Source of the DNA: CAG-390 sp964579135
Lineage (GTDB): Bacteria > Bacillota > Clostridia > Oscillospirales > CAG-272
Reading direction: 5' to 3'
Assembly (NCBI GenBank): GCA_964579135.1
Contig: CAZOFD010000005.1
Coordinates: forward strand, 5,330 to 69,329
Length of the DNA stretch: 64,000 bases
The notes under the pieces are model-generated. The model saw nothing but the letters and a program-made list of their open reading frames with translations, was not told where the DNA came from and ran no database searches. Numbering within the stretch: position 1 is the first letter of the stretch; each line of letters begins with the position of its first letter. A program made the position numbers and the translations under genes. Shown piece by piece: positions 43,200 through 52,148 of the stretch.

Positions 43200-43976
43200 T
43201 CAAAGATCGACGATGATAATGGTAACGTTATCGGCGCCGCCGGCTTCGTTTGCTTCGCGCACGAGCTTTTCCACCCTTGCTTCGATGGGTAACGCTTCGC
43301 TTACGATATTGCAGATAACGGTGTCGTCGAGCATTCCCGACAGCCCGTCGGAGCAGAGCAGATAAGAGTGGAGCTCGCCCTCCGCGGACGGAGTTGCGTC
43401 CACCGATATTATGTCCGCGCAGATGTCTTCGTCCGAGCCTATTGCACGCGTGATAACGTTTTTGATCGGAGAATTTTTTGCCTCCTCGGCAGAAAGCTTT
43501 CCTATGTCTATAAGGTGCTGAACGTACGAGTGATCGCGTGAGATTTGGCGGATAGTGCCGTTTTTGATCTCGTACGCGCGGCTGTCTCCGATGTTTAGGC
43601 AAAAAGCGTCTTTGCCGTCGACTATCAGCATAGCAACGAGAGTCGTGCCCATTCCGTCAAGGCTGCCGTCGAATTTTTCATCGGCTTCGCGCAGAACGGC
43701 GCTGTTGGCGTCGCGTGCGGAATGAGCCAGTGCGCGGCGCAGATTTTGCGGTGACAGATCGAGCGGTTGGTCCGAAAAATCGGGCGTCAATCTTTCCCGA
43801 ACGCCGTCGGAAAAGGCTTCTATCGCGGTTTCCGCGGCACGCGCGCCGCCGCGCGCACCGCCCATACCGTCGCATACGACGAGCAGCGTTACGCCGGGGT
43901 GAATCGCGTATATTCCGAAGCGGTCTTGATTTTCATACCGCTGCATACCAATATCCGTCTTTCCGTAAAATTTCAT
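43200..43976 (-). CDS. prpC: PP2C-type protein phosphatase (PrpC-like)
   Basis: 258 residues. Metal-dependent Ser/Thr phosphatase reversing PrkC phosphorylation. Motifs: QDRFGIY, VVCDGMGGARGG, GMGTTLVAMLI, NIGDSRAYEI, LLCSDGLSGMLDD, GGADNVTIIIVDL, i.e. the full set of metal-binding Asp residues. 35 bp before prkC. The SD (AGGAG) is 12 bp from the ATG. Confidence 0.95.
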   Translation of the reverse strand: MKFYGKTDIGMQRYENQDRFGIYAIHPGVTLLVVCDGMGGARGGARAAETAIEAFSDGVRERLTPDFSDQPLDLSPQNLRRALAHSARDANSAVLREADEKFDGSLDGMGTTLVAMLIVDGKDAFCLNIGDSRAYEIKNGTIRQISRDHSYVQHLIDIGKLSAEEAKNSPIKNVITRAIGSDEDICADIISVDATPSAEGELHSYLLCSDGLSGMLDDTVICNIVSEALPIEARVEKLVREANEAGGADNVTIIIVDL

Positions 43977-44030
43977 TTTTTACCGTTTGCTCCTCTGCTA
44001 TGAGCGTTTTTCGTTTTTTCGATCTTGCGT

Positions 44031-45101
44031 TTATTCCCGATCTTGATCTTTATCCATCGCAGCCCGGCGCAGTTGCCCGCACGAGGCGTTTATATCGGGT
44101 CCGAGCGTTCGCCGCACGGTCGCGCGTATTCCGCGCCGTTCGAGTTCGGCGGCAAAATTCGCGATATCGCCTCGACTCGGAGGCGTAAGTCCCGTCTCTT
44201 TAACCGGGTTGACGGGGATGAGGTTGACGTGTATCGGGAACGATTCGCCGCGGCGTCGCATAGCTCCGTTTAGGAGCGAGGCAAGTGCGCGCGCGTCGGA
44301 AACGGCGGAGTTTTCGCCCGATATCAACGTATATTCGAAAGACATTCGTCTACCGCACTCAAGGCAGTATTCGCGGCAGGCGCTCAAAAGTTCGTCAAGC
44401 CCCCAACGGCGGTTAACGGGCATAATCCTGCTCCTCGCTTCGTCGTTGTGCGCGTGAAGCGAAAGCGAAAGCGTTATGGGCAGTCGCTCCGCGGCGAGTT
44501 TGCGTATTCCGTCTACGTGCCCGCAGGTCGAAAGTGAGATGTGGCGATATCCTATACGTATACCGCGCGGGTCGTTGACGAGGCGAAGAAATTTAAGAAC
44601 GTTGTCGAAATTATCGAGAGGCTCGCCGATTCCCATCATAACGACGTTGTCGATGCGCTCGCCGCTGTCGGCGGAGGCGGCGACCACCTGCCCCAAAATC
44701 TCGCCGGCACCGAGGTCGCGTATCTTGCCGCCGATGGTCGAGGCGCAAAACGCGCACCCCATTCGACAACCTACCTGAGACGATATGCACAGGGTGTTCC
44801 CGTGGCGATAGCGCATAAGCACGCTTTCTATGCAGTTGCCGTCGTACAGACGAAAAAGATATTTTACGGTGCCGTCGATCTTGCTCGTCAACTTCGTTTC
44901 GACCTTTGGCAAACGAAAAGGAACTGCGTTTGTGAGTTTGTCCGCGGTCTTTTTCGATATATTCGACATTTTTTGCGGAGAGATGCCGCGGTGCAACGCG
45001 GGGAATATTTGCCCTGCGCGGTATCTCGGCTCGCCGAGCTCCGTGAGCAGTTCGGATAATTCTTCGAACGAGAGGGAAAGCAGGTCTTTATCTGTTGTCA
45101 T
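44031..45101 (-). CDS. rlmN: Dual-specificity 23S rRNA/tRNA m2A methyltransferase RlmN
   Basis: 356 residues from the ATG at 45101. Radical SAM enzyme methylating A2503 of 23S rRNA and A37 of some tRNAs. The cluster-binding motif is C-x3-C-x2-C in GCRMGCAFCAST. Other motifs: MGIGEPLDNFDNV, LSLHAHND, NLIPVNP, and a catalytic Cys in NASCGQL near the C-terminus. 5 bp after rsmB and before the phosphatase gene, the standard Firmicutes order. Confidence 0.96.
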   Translation of the reverse strand: MTTDKDLLSLSFEELSELLTELGEPRYRAGQIFPALHRGISPQKMSNISKKTADKLTNAVPFRLPKVETKLTSKIDGTVKYLFRLYDGNCIESVLMRYRHGNTLCISSQVGCRMGCAFCASTIGGKIRDLGAGEILGQVVAASADSGERIDNVVMMGIGEPLDNFDNVLKFLRLVNDPRGIRIGYRHISLSTCGHVDGIRKLAAERLPITLSLSLHAHNDEARSRIMPVNRRWGLDELLSACREYCLECGRRMSFEYTLISGENSAVSDARALASLLNGAMRRRGESFPIHVNLIPVNPVKETGLTPPSRGDIANFAAELERRGIRATVRRTLGPDINASCGQLRRAAMDKDQDRE

Positions 45102-45106
45102 ATCCG

Positions 45107-46426
45107 TTAAGCCTTTTTGGTGAGTTTTGCAATAAAAAATCCGTCGGCGCCGTGAACGTCGGGCGTGAGCGTTATTTGACCGTCGCAACTCAACTCTCCG
45201 ACCGTGAAAGGAGTGAGAGAAAAGTTTTCGTGACGGGCAAGAAAATCCGCCACGACGTCTTCGTTCTCGCGCTTCAGCAAAGTGCAGGTCGAATAAACGA
45301 GGCAGGAGCCGACGGCAAGCGCACGGCTCGCGGATTCGAGTATGGCGCGTTGCGTTTGCGGCAACGATGACGTCGCGTTCGGCGACCGATACCTTATCTC
45401 GGGTTTTTTCGATATCACTCCGAAGCCGGAACACGGCACGTCGCAAAGAACGCGATCGAAACGCCCGTCGAATTCGGCGCAGCGTATCGACGAATCGCGC
45501 TCGCGGGTCTTTATAACGTTTATGCCGAGCTTTTTCGCGCCGCGTTCGATCAGCGGCAATTTCGACGCGTGCAGATCGCAGGCGACTATCTCGCCTTTGT
45601 TTTGCATCATCAGCGCCGACGAAAAGGTTTTTGTTCCCGGGCACGAGCAAACGTCGAGCATAGCGTTGCCCGGGGCGGGGGCGAGTGCGCAAACGCATAT
45701 CTGCGACGCCTCGTCTTGTACGAAACAGAGCCCCTCGTCTATTTCCCCGGGCAGACCCGCGCCGGGCGCGAGCCTGAGACCGAAAGGCGAAAAACGCGTT
45801 TTTTCGGCGGATATGCCGCGCTCGGCAAGGCGCGATGCCAATTCGTCGCGACTTATGCGCTCGGTGTTTACGCGCAGGGTCAGTCTGTTCTCGCGTTCAA
45901 ACGACGCGAGCAAACGGGCTGTCCGTTCGCTGCCGAAGTCGGATATAAGAGCGCGAACAAGGTCTCCGTTTACCGAATATTTAATAGAAAGGAAGGAAAT
46001 TTCGTTTTTGCGGGGGATCTCTATCTCGCTTCCACGACGTATGTATTCGCGCAAGACCGCGTTTACGAACCCCCGACAAGATGGTCGCGCGAGGGCTACC
46101 GTTTCGTTTACCGCGGCGTGAGTCGGTATCTTGTCCGCATAAGCAAGCTGATATATGCCGAGCATTATCGTCAAAAGCACGTCTCGGTCGAGTTTTCGCA
46201 CGTTTCTGTCCGTCAGGCGGGAAGCGACGTATTCGAGCGTAAGGTAACGTTCCGCCACGCCGCAAACGAGGCGGTTCATAAGCGCACGGTCGGCGCCTTC
46301 GATGCCGGTGCGTTTTACCGCGGCGTCCGTTAAAATGTTGGAATATCCGCCGTCCCCGCCGTCAAACGACATTTTGAGAAGAACGTCGAGCGCAAGGCGG
46401 CGCGGATTCGCTTGTTTTTTGCTCAT
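45107..46426 (-). CDS. rsmB: 16S rRNA m5C967 methyltransferase RsmB
   Basis: 439 residues. N-terminal NusB-like RNA-binding domain (about 1-140), then a SAM domain: MLDVCSCPGTKTFSSALMM (motif I), DVPCSGFGVISKKPEIRY with the PC catalytic Cys, and STCTL with the second Cys. The second residue set (CSCPGTKT versus the family CAAPGGKT) is a mild deviation. 13 bp after the protease gene and 5 bp before rlmN. Confidence 0.95.
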   Translation of the reverse strand: MSKKQANPRRLALDVLLKMSFDGGDGGYSNILTDAAVKRTGIEGADRALMNRLVCGVAERYLTLEYVASRLTDRNVRKLDRDVLLTIMLGIYQLAYADKIPTHAAVNETVALARPSCRGFVNAVLREYIRRGSEIEIPRKNEISFLSIKYSVNGDLVRALISDFGSERTARLLASFERENRLTLRVNTERISRDELASRLAERGISAEKTRFSPFGLRLAPGAGLPGEIDEGLCFVQDEASQICVCALAPAPGNAMLDVCSCPGTKTFSSALMMQNKGEIVACDLHASKLPLIERGAKKLGINVIKTRERDSSIRCAEFDGRFDRVLCDVPCSGFGVISKKPEIRYRSPNATSSLPQTQRAILESASRALAVGSCLVYSTCTLLKRENEDVVADFLARHENFSLTPFTVGELSCDGQITLTPDVHGADGFFIAKLTKKA

Positions 46427-46439
46427 ATTGCGAAAAGCC

Positions 46440-47150
46440 TCAGTCGCGTTTGCGCCCGCCCGCTATGAGCAAAAGACGCAATATCTGCAGGAGCGATACC
46501 GCAAGTGCGGCAACGTACGTCAAGGCGGCGGCGGAAAGCACTTTTTTCGCACCATCAAGCTCCTCTTCGGTAAACCTTCCGTCGGCTTTCAGCGCGGCAA
46601 GCGCACGGCGTGATGCGTTGAACTCCACGGGAAGCGTGATAAGCTGAAAACAAGCGGCGGTTGCGAAAGCCAATATGCCGCAGTACATAAGCGCGGAACC
46701 GAAAACTCCGGACTCGGCAAACCCCGAGATCAAAAGTCCGACCAAAAACAGGGGCATTGCGAGATTAGAGGCGAAATTGCAAACCGGGATAGCGGCGGCA
46801 CGAAGCTTTATCGGGGCATAGCCCTCGGCATATTGAAGCGCGTGCCCCGCTTCGTGTGCGGCAACGCCGACGGCGGCTGCAGACCTACCCTCCGCTACCG
46901 ACGGAGAGAGAAATACGGTGCGGTTGCGCGGGTCGTAGTGATCCGTTAACTCGCCGTTTACGTGCCCGAACGCAACGTTTTGCACTCCGCCGGCTTCGAG
47001 CACCGCTTGGGCGGCTTCACGCCCGCTGACGGCGCGGGACGTGGATATAGCGGAATATTTTGAAAAAACGGTTTTTACTTTGATCTGCGCCCAAAGCGAG
47101 ATCAAAAATCCGATGATAACGAGTATATACGTTGCGTCGTACCAAAACAT
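46440..47150 (-). CDS. YugP-type membrane zinc metallopeptidase
   Basis: 236 residues. Membrane segments at about 5-22, 130-155 (two closely spaced) and 205-230, with the zinc-protease motif AAHEAGHALQ (HExxH) near residue 99 and a second-half Glu-containing helix (LPVEFNASRRAL). This is the DUF/Zinc_protease family typified by Bacillus YugP; substrates are unknown. It lies in its usual place between fmt and rsmB. SD AAAGGAAAA. Confidence 0.92.
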   Translation of the reverse strand: MFWYDATYILVIIGFLISLWAQIKVKTVFSKYSAISTSRAVSGREAAQAVLEAGGVQNVAFGHVNGELTDHYDPRNRTVFLSPSVAEGRSAAAVGVAAHEAGHALQYAEGYAPIKLRAAAIPVCNFASNLAMPLFLVGLLISGFAESGVFGSALMYCGILAFATAACFQLITLPVEFNASRRALAALKADGRFTEEELDGAKKVLSAAALTYVAALAVSLLQILRLLLIAGGRKRD

Positions 47151-47266
47151 ATCGTATTTTCCTTTACTTTTTCAGATAGCTTTTTGCGTCGTCGGGGCAT
47201 CGCGGCGTGCCTTGCGACGCACCGCCGTCGGGTGCGGGGCTCGCCGTGCGGCGTTTTCGCGTTCCG

Positions 47267-48211
47267 TCAGGAAAGAACGTCTCCGACGGCTACCCGCCTG
47301 CCGCGAACAAAGTCCGCGGCGCTCATTCTGCCTTTGCCCTCGGGCAAAAGTGCGGTAAAAGCGATTCGGTCTTTTCCGTCGCCGCAAGCGACCGTAACGG
47401 CACCGCCGTCGAGAGCTACGATCTTTCCCGGTTGCGCGGCGTTGCCCGGCTTTTCGGGGCGAGAGGAGATGATCTTCAGCAGTTTGCCGTCGGGCGTGTG
47501 CGTAGTTGCGAGCGGGGCGGGCGATAAGGCGCGAATAAGGTTGTGTATATTCTTTGCCGAAAGAGAGAAATCTATAATGCGATCCTCTTTTTCGATCTTT
47601 TTCGCATAACTCGGCACACCCGGCAGCTCCGATTGCGGCACGGTTTGCGGCGGCTCGTCGCCAAATGCCTCGAGCGTGCGAACGAGCAGGTCGGCGCCCG
47701 CGGCAGCCATTTTGTCGTGCACGATCCCGAAATCGTCGTCCTCGCCGATAGGCACGCGGCAAGTCATATAAACGTCTCCGGTGTCGAGCCCTTCGTCCAT
47801 TCGCATAGTTGAGATCCCGGTCACCCGTTTCCCGTCGATAACGGCGCGTTGCATCGGTGCGGCGCCGCGATACTCGGGCAGGATCGAGCCGTGAACGTTG
47901 AGGCAGCCGAATTTCGGCGCGTTCAGGATGTTTTTCGGCAATATCTTGCCGTATGCAACCACCACGGCGATATCCGGCTCAAGAGAGGCGACGAGTTGCG
48001 CAAACGCTTCGTCGCGCAGAGTGCGGGGCTGGTAAACGGTGTATCCGTGAGCCTCGGCAACGGTTTTAACGGGCGTCGGCGTCAGTTTGTAGCCGCGCCC
48101 TTGCGGTTTATCCTCGCCCGTTACGACGCCGACGATCGTGTGCTCGGTGCGACTTAACGCCTCGAGCGATGCGGCGGCAAAATCGGGAGTTCCCATAAAC
48201 AGTATCTTCAT
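47267..48211 (-). CDS. fmt: Methionyl-tRNA formyltransferase
   Basis: 314 residues from the second of two close ATGs (48211): the SD AAAGGA is 10 bp from it and only 1 bp from the ATG at 48220. Formylates Met-tRNAfMet for initiation. Motifs: ILFMGTPDFAAASLEAL, VVVAYGKILPKNIL, NVHGSILPEYRGAAPMQRA (catalytic Asn/His), GISTMRMDEGLDTGD. The C-terminal OB domain is present. Follows def by 60 bp. Confidence 0.95.
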   Translation of the reverse strand: MKILFMGTPDFAAASLEALSRTEHTIVGVVTGEDKPQGRGYKLTPTPVKTVAEAHGYTVYQPRTLRDEAFAQLVASLEPDIAVVVAYGKILPKNILNAPKFGCLNVHGSILPEYRGAAPMQRAVIDGKRVTGISTMRMDEGLDTGDVYMTCRVPIGEDDDFGIVHDKMAAAGADLLVRTLEAFGDEPPQTVPQSELPGVPSYAKKIEKEDRIIDFSLSAKNIHNLIRALSPAPLATTHTPDGKLLKIISSRPEKPGNAAQPGKIVALDGGAVTVACGDGKDRIAFTALLPEGKGRMSAADFVRGRRVAVGDVLS

Positions 48212-48271
48212 TTTGCTCATGTCCTTTGATCTTGATGGTTCTTTTGTGCGGCGACACCGCTGCGGCGGCTG

Positions 48272-48793
48272 TCACCTTTTTCTGAATTTGCGCAATCTTT
48301 TTTCTTTTTCGTATTTATCGTCGTCGCGATCGGGTGCGGCGCTTTCGTACATATAAAGCGCACGGTCGGTGTACAGCACGCCGTCGAGGTGGTCGGTCTC
48401 GTGACATATGGCGCGAGCGAGGAGACCCGTGCCGCTTACGGTTATCGTGTTCCCGTTTCTGTCAAGTGCGCGGACCGTTGCGTTCATAGGTCTGCGAACG
48501 CAACCGGATCTGCCCGGCAGCGAGAGGCACCCCTCGGGACCCTCTTGTTCTCCGGATGTTTCGACGATCTCGGGGTTTATCAGTTCGTATACCTGCCCCG
48601 GCTCGACCTCTATAACGACTATCCTGCGCAGTATGCCCACTTGCGGCGCGGCAAGACCGACGCCGTCGGCAGCGCGCATTGTTTGTACCATATCGTCGAG
48701 CAACGTAAGAACGCGGGGCGTTATCTTTTCAACGGGGCGACATTGCGAGCGGAGAACGGGGTCGCCCTCGGTTACTATATTTCTTTTTGCCAT
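48272..48793 (-). CDS. def: Peptide deformylase
   Basis: 173 residues. Removes the formyl group from nascent proteins. All three motifs: GVGLAAPQVGI, EGCLSLPG, and HETDHLDG (norm HExDHLDG). Type I-like length with an acidic/basic tail rich in Asp, Lys and Arg. SD AAGGAATAA. Paired with fmt as usual; 200 bp after priA. Confidence 0.96.
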   Translation of the reverse strand: MAKRNIVTEGDPVLRSQCRPVEKITPRVLTLLDDMVQTMRAADGVGLAAPQVGILRRIVVIEVEPGQVYELINPEIVETSGEQEGPEGCLSLPGRSGCVRRPMNATVRALDRNGNTITVSGTGLLARAICHETDHLDGVLYTDRALYMYESAAPDRDDDKYEKEKRLRKFRKR

Positions 48794-48994
48794 AGGTTAT
48801 TCCTTCTTCGGTAAAGAGTTAATAGATCTTGCCTTGCGGCGTATGCGCATATCGCCGAGATAAAAGTTCCGAGGCGTTTTTGCGCGGGAGCCGCCGCTCG
48901 GTACGCCTTTGGCGCACGGAGTCGGCGGTTTCGGCGAGGATGAAGACGCGGTTTTCGCACACTTGCCGCGGCGCGAGGGGGAAACGCGGCAAGG
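48794..48994. other. 200-bp gap between priA and def
   Basis: Unusually long spacing within an otherwise tight operon. No credible gene, terminator or promoter seen. Confidence 0.4.
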
Positions 48995-51475
48995 TCAAAT
49001 ATTCGTCGGGTTAAAGTCGATGCTTATTGCGGGAGAGTTGCTTTCTCTGTATTTTTGCCTTACGTCGAAAAAGAATCGCCTTGCCGCGGACGTGAGTCGG
49101 CATTTTACCGTCATCCTCATACGGTATTTGCCGTCCACGCGGTATACGGGAGCCTCGAAAGGCCCGAAAAATATCATCGGCAGGTCGCGATATTCGTCGC
49201 TACTTTTCAGCGAATGCATAACGGCGGAAAGCGACTGAGCCGCCGAGACGAGTTCCGTTTCGTTTGCGGACGTTACGCCGACAACGGCTACGTCGCAAAA
49301 AGGAGGAAAAGTCAGTGCACGCCGAAGCTTTATCTCCCGCGCGAAAAACTCTTCGTAATCCTGCGCTCCGGCAAGGGCGATTATCTCGTTGTCGGGGTTG
49401 ACGGTCTGTATGACCGCCTCGCTTTCGCCGCCGCGCCTTCCCGCGCGACCTATGACCTGCGTCAGCATTGCGAAAGTGCGTTCCGAAGCGCGATAATCGT
49501 CGTAATAAAGCGACGCGTCGGCAAGGAGCACGCCGACGAGCGTAACGCCGGGGAAATCGTGACCTTTCGTCACCATTTGAGTTCCGAGCAATACGTCCGC
49601 TTCCCGATCTCGAAATCTACCGAGCAGGTCGGCATACGCCTCGCGGTCGGAAACGGAATCGGCGTCCATACGCAGTATGCGCGCGCCGGGCAACAGCGCG
49701 GCGAGCTCTTCTTCCACCCTTTGAGTTCCGTACCCGAGCTTTATAAGATGCTCGGAGCGACACGACGGGCAAGCGGTCGGCACGGGCAAGCGTTTGCCGC
49801 ACCAATGGCAGACCATCTCGCCACCGCGCCGCCCCGTGTGATACGTCAGCGAAACGCTGCAAGACGGGCAACGCACCGCTTCGCCGCAAGAGAGGCACGA
49901 GACGTAGTTGTTGTAGCCTCGGCGGTTGAGAAAAAGTACGGCTTGTTCGCCGCGGGCGAGCGTGGCGCGTAATTTTTCGGCAAGGACTTTCCCTATGGGC
50001 GAAACGTTTCCGCCGCGCGCTTCGCCGCGCATATCCGCAACGGTCACGCGCGGCAGCACGGCTCCGCCGTACCGTTCTTTGAGTCTTAAAAGAGAGTATA
50101 CGCCGTCCTCGGCTTTTTTGCGGCTTTCGAGCGACGGCGTCGCGGAGGCGAGCAGCAGCAGAGCGCCGTTTTTGGCGCACCTGAAGCGTGCTACGTCCCG
50201 AGCGTGATACCGAGGTGCGGAGTCAGACTTATAGGTGTGTTCCTGCTCTTCGTCGATGACGATAAGCCCGAGCGACGGGGCGGGGGCGAACACCGCGGAG
50301 CGCGTTCCGATAACGAGACGCGCGTTGCCCGAGCGGATGCGCAGATACGTTTCGCGCCTTGTGCGCGGGGGCATTGACGAGTGTACCATAGCGACCTCGT
50401 CGCCGTATCTGGAACAAAATATCGCGGTCGTTTGCGGCGTCAGCGCGATCTCGGGTAAGAGGAGAATAACGCTTTTTCCGCGAGATAAAACGAGATCTAT
50501 GAGCGCGAGCATAACGGAGGTCTTTCCGCTGCCCGTTACTCCCTCGAGAAGCGCGGCGTGAGCTTCTCCGGTGTCAAACGTCGCGGCGAGCGAATCGTAA
50601 GCCGCTTGCTGTTCGTCGTTTAATACTACGGCGGCGCGTTCGGCGCGAACGGTTTCGCCCGACTTTGCGCCGTTATCCGCCCTTTCGCACTTTCTTTCTT
50701 CCCGACGGATAAGCCCCTTTTTTTCGAGAGCCGATATCTGCTGCGACGAAACGCCGAGCGATCTCGCTTCGCCGAGCGTCAGGTCTTTTTCCGCGAGGGC
50801 AACAAGCAATTTTTTTTGCCCCTCCGAGCGCATAACGCCGCGCAGAGCTTTTGCGACTTCGTTCGCGTCGCTCGACGTGAGGTAAACGGCCTTTTTGACC
50901 GTGGGGTCCTTTTCTTCGAGCTTGCGCGCGAGATATCCGCCGCGCACGAGATACGATACGTCTTTTTGCGTTCCGCCACCGAATTTTCGCGCAACGGAGG
51001 CACTGCTTGCCTTGCCGCGAGCGCATACGTAGTCGTATATCTCGCGCCTTTTGCCGTTTATCGCGTCGGCGGGCTCGCCCGTCGGCACGAAATATTCCTC
51101 AAGGCTTGTCAGCGCATACGGCGGTATCATCGCGCGAACGGCTTCGCTTGCCGAGCAGAGGGTTTGTGAGCGTAAAAAATCAAAAACGCCGAGTTGCTCG
51201 TCCGACAGAGATAGGGTGCGCGAACACACGGCGTGAATGGGTCTTATTTTGTCTCGGTCCGTTTCGGGTGTGCCGTGCACCGAATATACGAGGGCGATCA
51301 TCCGCCGAGTGCCGAAAGGAACGCTTACGAAGTTCCCCCTTTGCACGTTCGCCCCGCGCGGAATCGAGTAGTCGAATCGTTTATCGAGCTCCTGCGGCAG
51401 GTCGAGCGGATAAACGGAGGCGAAAAGTTCGTTTTCGCCGTCCGCGTTTTTTTCGCGCCCGTCAGTTGTCGTCAT
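48995..51475 (-). CDS. priA: Primosomal replication-restart helicase PriA
   Basis: 826 residues from the ATG at 51475, which overlaps the end of rpoZ by 14 bp; an in-frame ATG at 51508 is possible. N-terminal DNA-binding domain, then superfamily-2 helicase: Walker A GVTGSGKTSVM near 308, DEEQ-type Walker B (IVIDEEQEHTYKSD, where DEEH is more common), GTQMVTKGHDF, and QVIGRAGRRGG. Cys-rich zinc-binding insertion CxxC...CPSC...CHWC...CPSC. Loads the replisome at stalled forks. coaBC, often just upstream, is missing. Confidence 0.95.
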   Translation of the reverse strand: MTTTDGREKNADGENELFASVYPLDLPQELDKRFDYSIPRGANVQRGNFVSVPFGTRRMIALVYSVHGTPETDRDKIRPIHAVCSRTLSLSDEQLGVFDFLRSQTLCSASEAVRAMIPPYALTSLEEYFVPTGEPADAINGKRREIYDYVCARGKASSASVARKFGGGTQKDVSYLVRGGYLARKLEEKDPTVKKAVYLTSSDANEVAKALRGVMRSEGQKKLLVALAEKDLTLGEARSLGVSSQQISALEKKGLIRREERKCERADNGAKSGETVRAERAAVVLNDEQQAAYDSLAATFDTGEAHAALLEGVTGSGKTSVMLALIDLVLSRGKSVILLLPEIALTPQTTAIFCSRYGDEVAMVHSSMPPRTRRETYLRIRSGNARLVIGTRSAVFAPAPSLGLIVIDEEQEHTYKSDSAPRYHARDVARFRCAKNGALLLLASATPSLESRKKAEDGVYSLLRLKERYGGAVLPRVTVADMRGEARGGNVSPIGKVLAEKLRATLARGEQAVLFLNRRGYNNYVSCLSCGEAVRCPSCSVSLTYHTGRRGGEMVCHWCGKRLPVPTACPSCRSEHLIKLGYGTQRVEEELAALLPGARILRMDADSVSDREAYADLLGRFRDREADVLLGTQMVTKGHDFPGVTLVGVLLADASLYYDDYRASERTFAMLTQVIGRAGRRGGESEAVIQTVNPDNEIIALAGAQDYEEFFAREIKLRRALTFPPFCDVAVVGVTSANETELVSAAQSLSAVMHSLKSSDEYRDLPMIFFGPFEAPVYRVDGKYRMRMTVKCRLTSAARRFFFDVRQKYRESNSPAISIDFNPTNI

Positions 51476-51770
51476 TCGCAGCGTCGGTGATGACGTCGCC
51501 GTTTTCATCGCGATCTATGATGGTGTATTCGCCGGCGTCTATCTTGTCTATGGCGAGCTTTATGGCTTTTTTGTCGCGGTATTCCGGGTCGACGGAGCTC
51601 TCCATTATAGGTCTGTCAACGTCTTTGTTGCCGGTAAGCTGCTTCTCGACGTTGCGGCGCTGATTGACGTAATCGTCGGTTATTATGCGCGCGCATTTTG
51701 CCGTTGCGACCGCGAGCTGATAGCGGTTGAATTTGCCTTTTGTGAGTTTGTTGATTGTCGGGTAGATCAT
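51462..51770 (-). CDS. rpoZ: RNA polymerase omega subunit
   Basis: 102 residues. Conserved N-terminal part (MIYPTINKLTKGKFNRYQL, VATAKCARIITDDYV) typical of omega, with an acidic C-terminal tail. SD GAGG 10 bp from the ATG. Located between remA and priA; the usual upstream partner gmk is absent. Confidence 0.88.
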   Translation of the reverse strand: MIYPTINKLTKGKFNRYQLAVATAKCARIITDDYVNQRRNVEKQLTGNKDVDRPIMESSVDPEYRDKKAIKLAIDKIDAGEYTIIDRDENGDVITDAANDDN

Positions 51771-51843
51771 TCCTTTAATTCCTCGCTTCGTTTGCTTTAT
51801 AACGTTGGTATCGTGGGTATGGGTGCGCCGCCGAGTGCGGCGT

Positions 51844-52110
51844 TTATTCGTCGGCGACGTTCTCCTCGCCGTTGAGTCTTGCCGTTATCTTTTCGCTCGG
51901 CAGAGCGGAAAAGATGACGTGCTCGGAGTCGGTGATAATGACGGAACGGGTCTTTCTTCCGCAGGAAACGTCGATCGCTCTTCCGTCTTCTTTCGCGTCT
52001 TGCATCAGCCTTTTTACCGGTGCGGAATCCGGGCTGACCACCGCGACCACACGGTCGCAGGCGACGGCGTTGCCGTAACCGACGCTTATGAATCTTTGGT
52101 GCGTTTGCAT
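51844..52110 (-). CDS. remA: RemA (DUF370) biofilm-matrix regulator homologue
   Basis: 88 residues from the ATG at 52110 (SD GAGGAC). Strong match to RemA: FISVGYGNAVACDRVVAVVS, PDSAPVKRLMQDAKEDGRAI, GRKTRSVIITDSEHVIFSAL. In Bacillus, RemA forms ring-shaped oligomers, binds DNA and activates matrix and osmoprotection genes. It lies between yicC and rpoZ, as in most Firmicutes, and its operon is divergent from a polysaccharide cluster 1.3 kb away. A regulatory link to that cluster is a hypothesis only. Confidence 0.93.
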   Translation of the reverse strand: MQTHQRFISVGYGNAVACDRVVAVVSPDSAPVKRLMQDAKEDGRAIDVSCGRKTRSVIITDSEHVIFSALPSEKITARLNGEENVADE

Positions 52111-52148
52111 TTTTTGTCCTCGTGTTTTTCGCGACGATGCGCGGTCTT

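Noticed and set aside
48775..48960. 61-codon minus-strand frame between priA and def
   Set aside because: Overlaps the def start, is Arg-rich without pattern, and has no SD.
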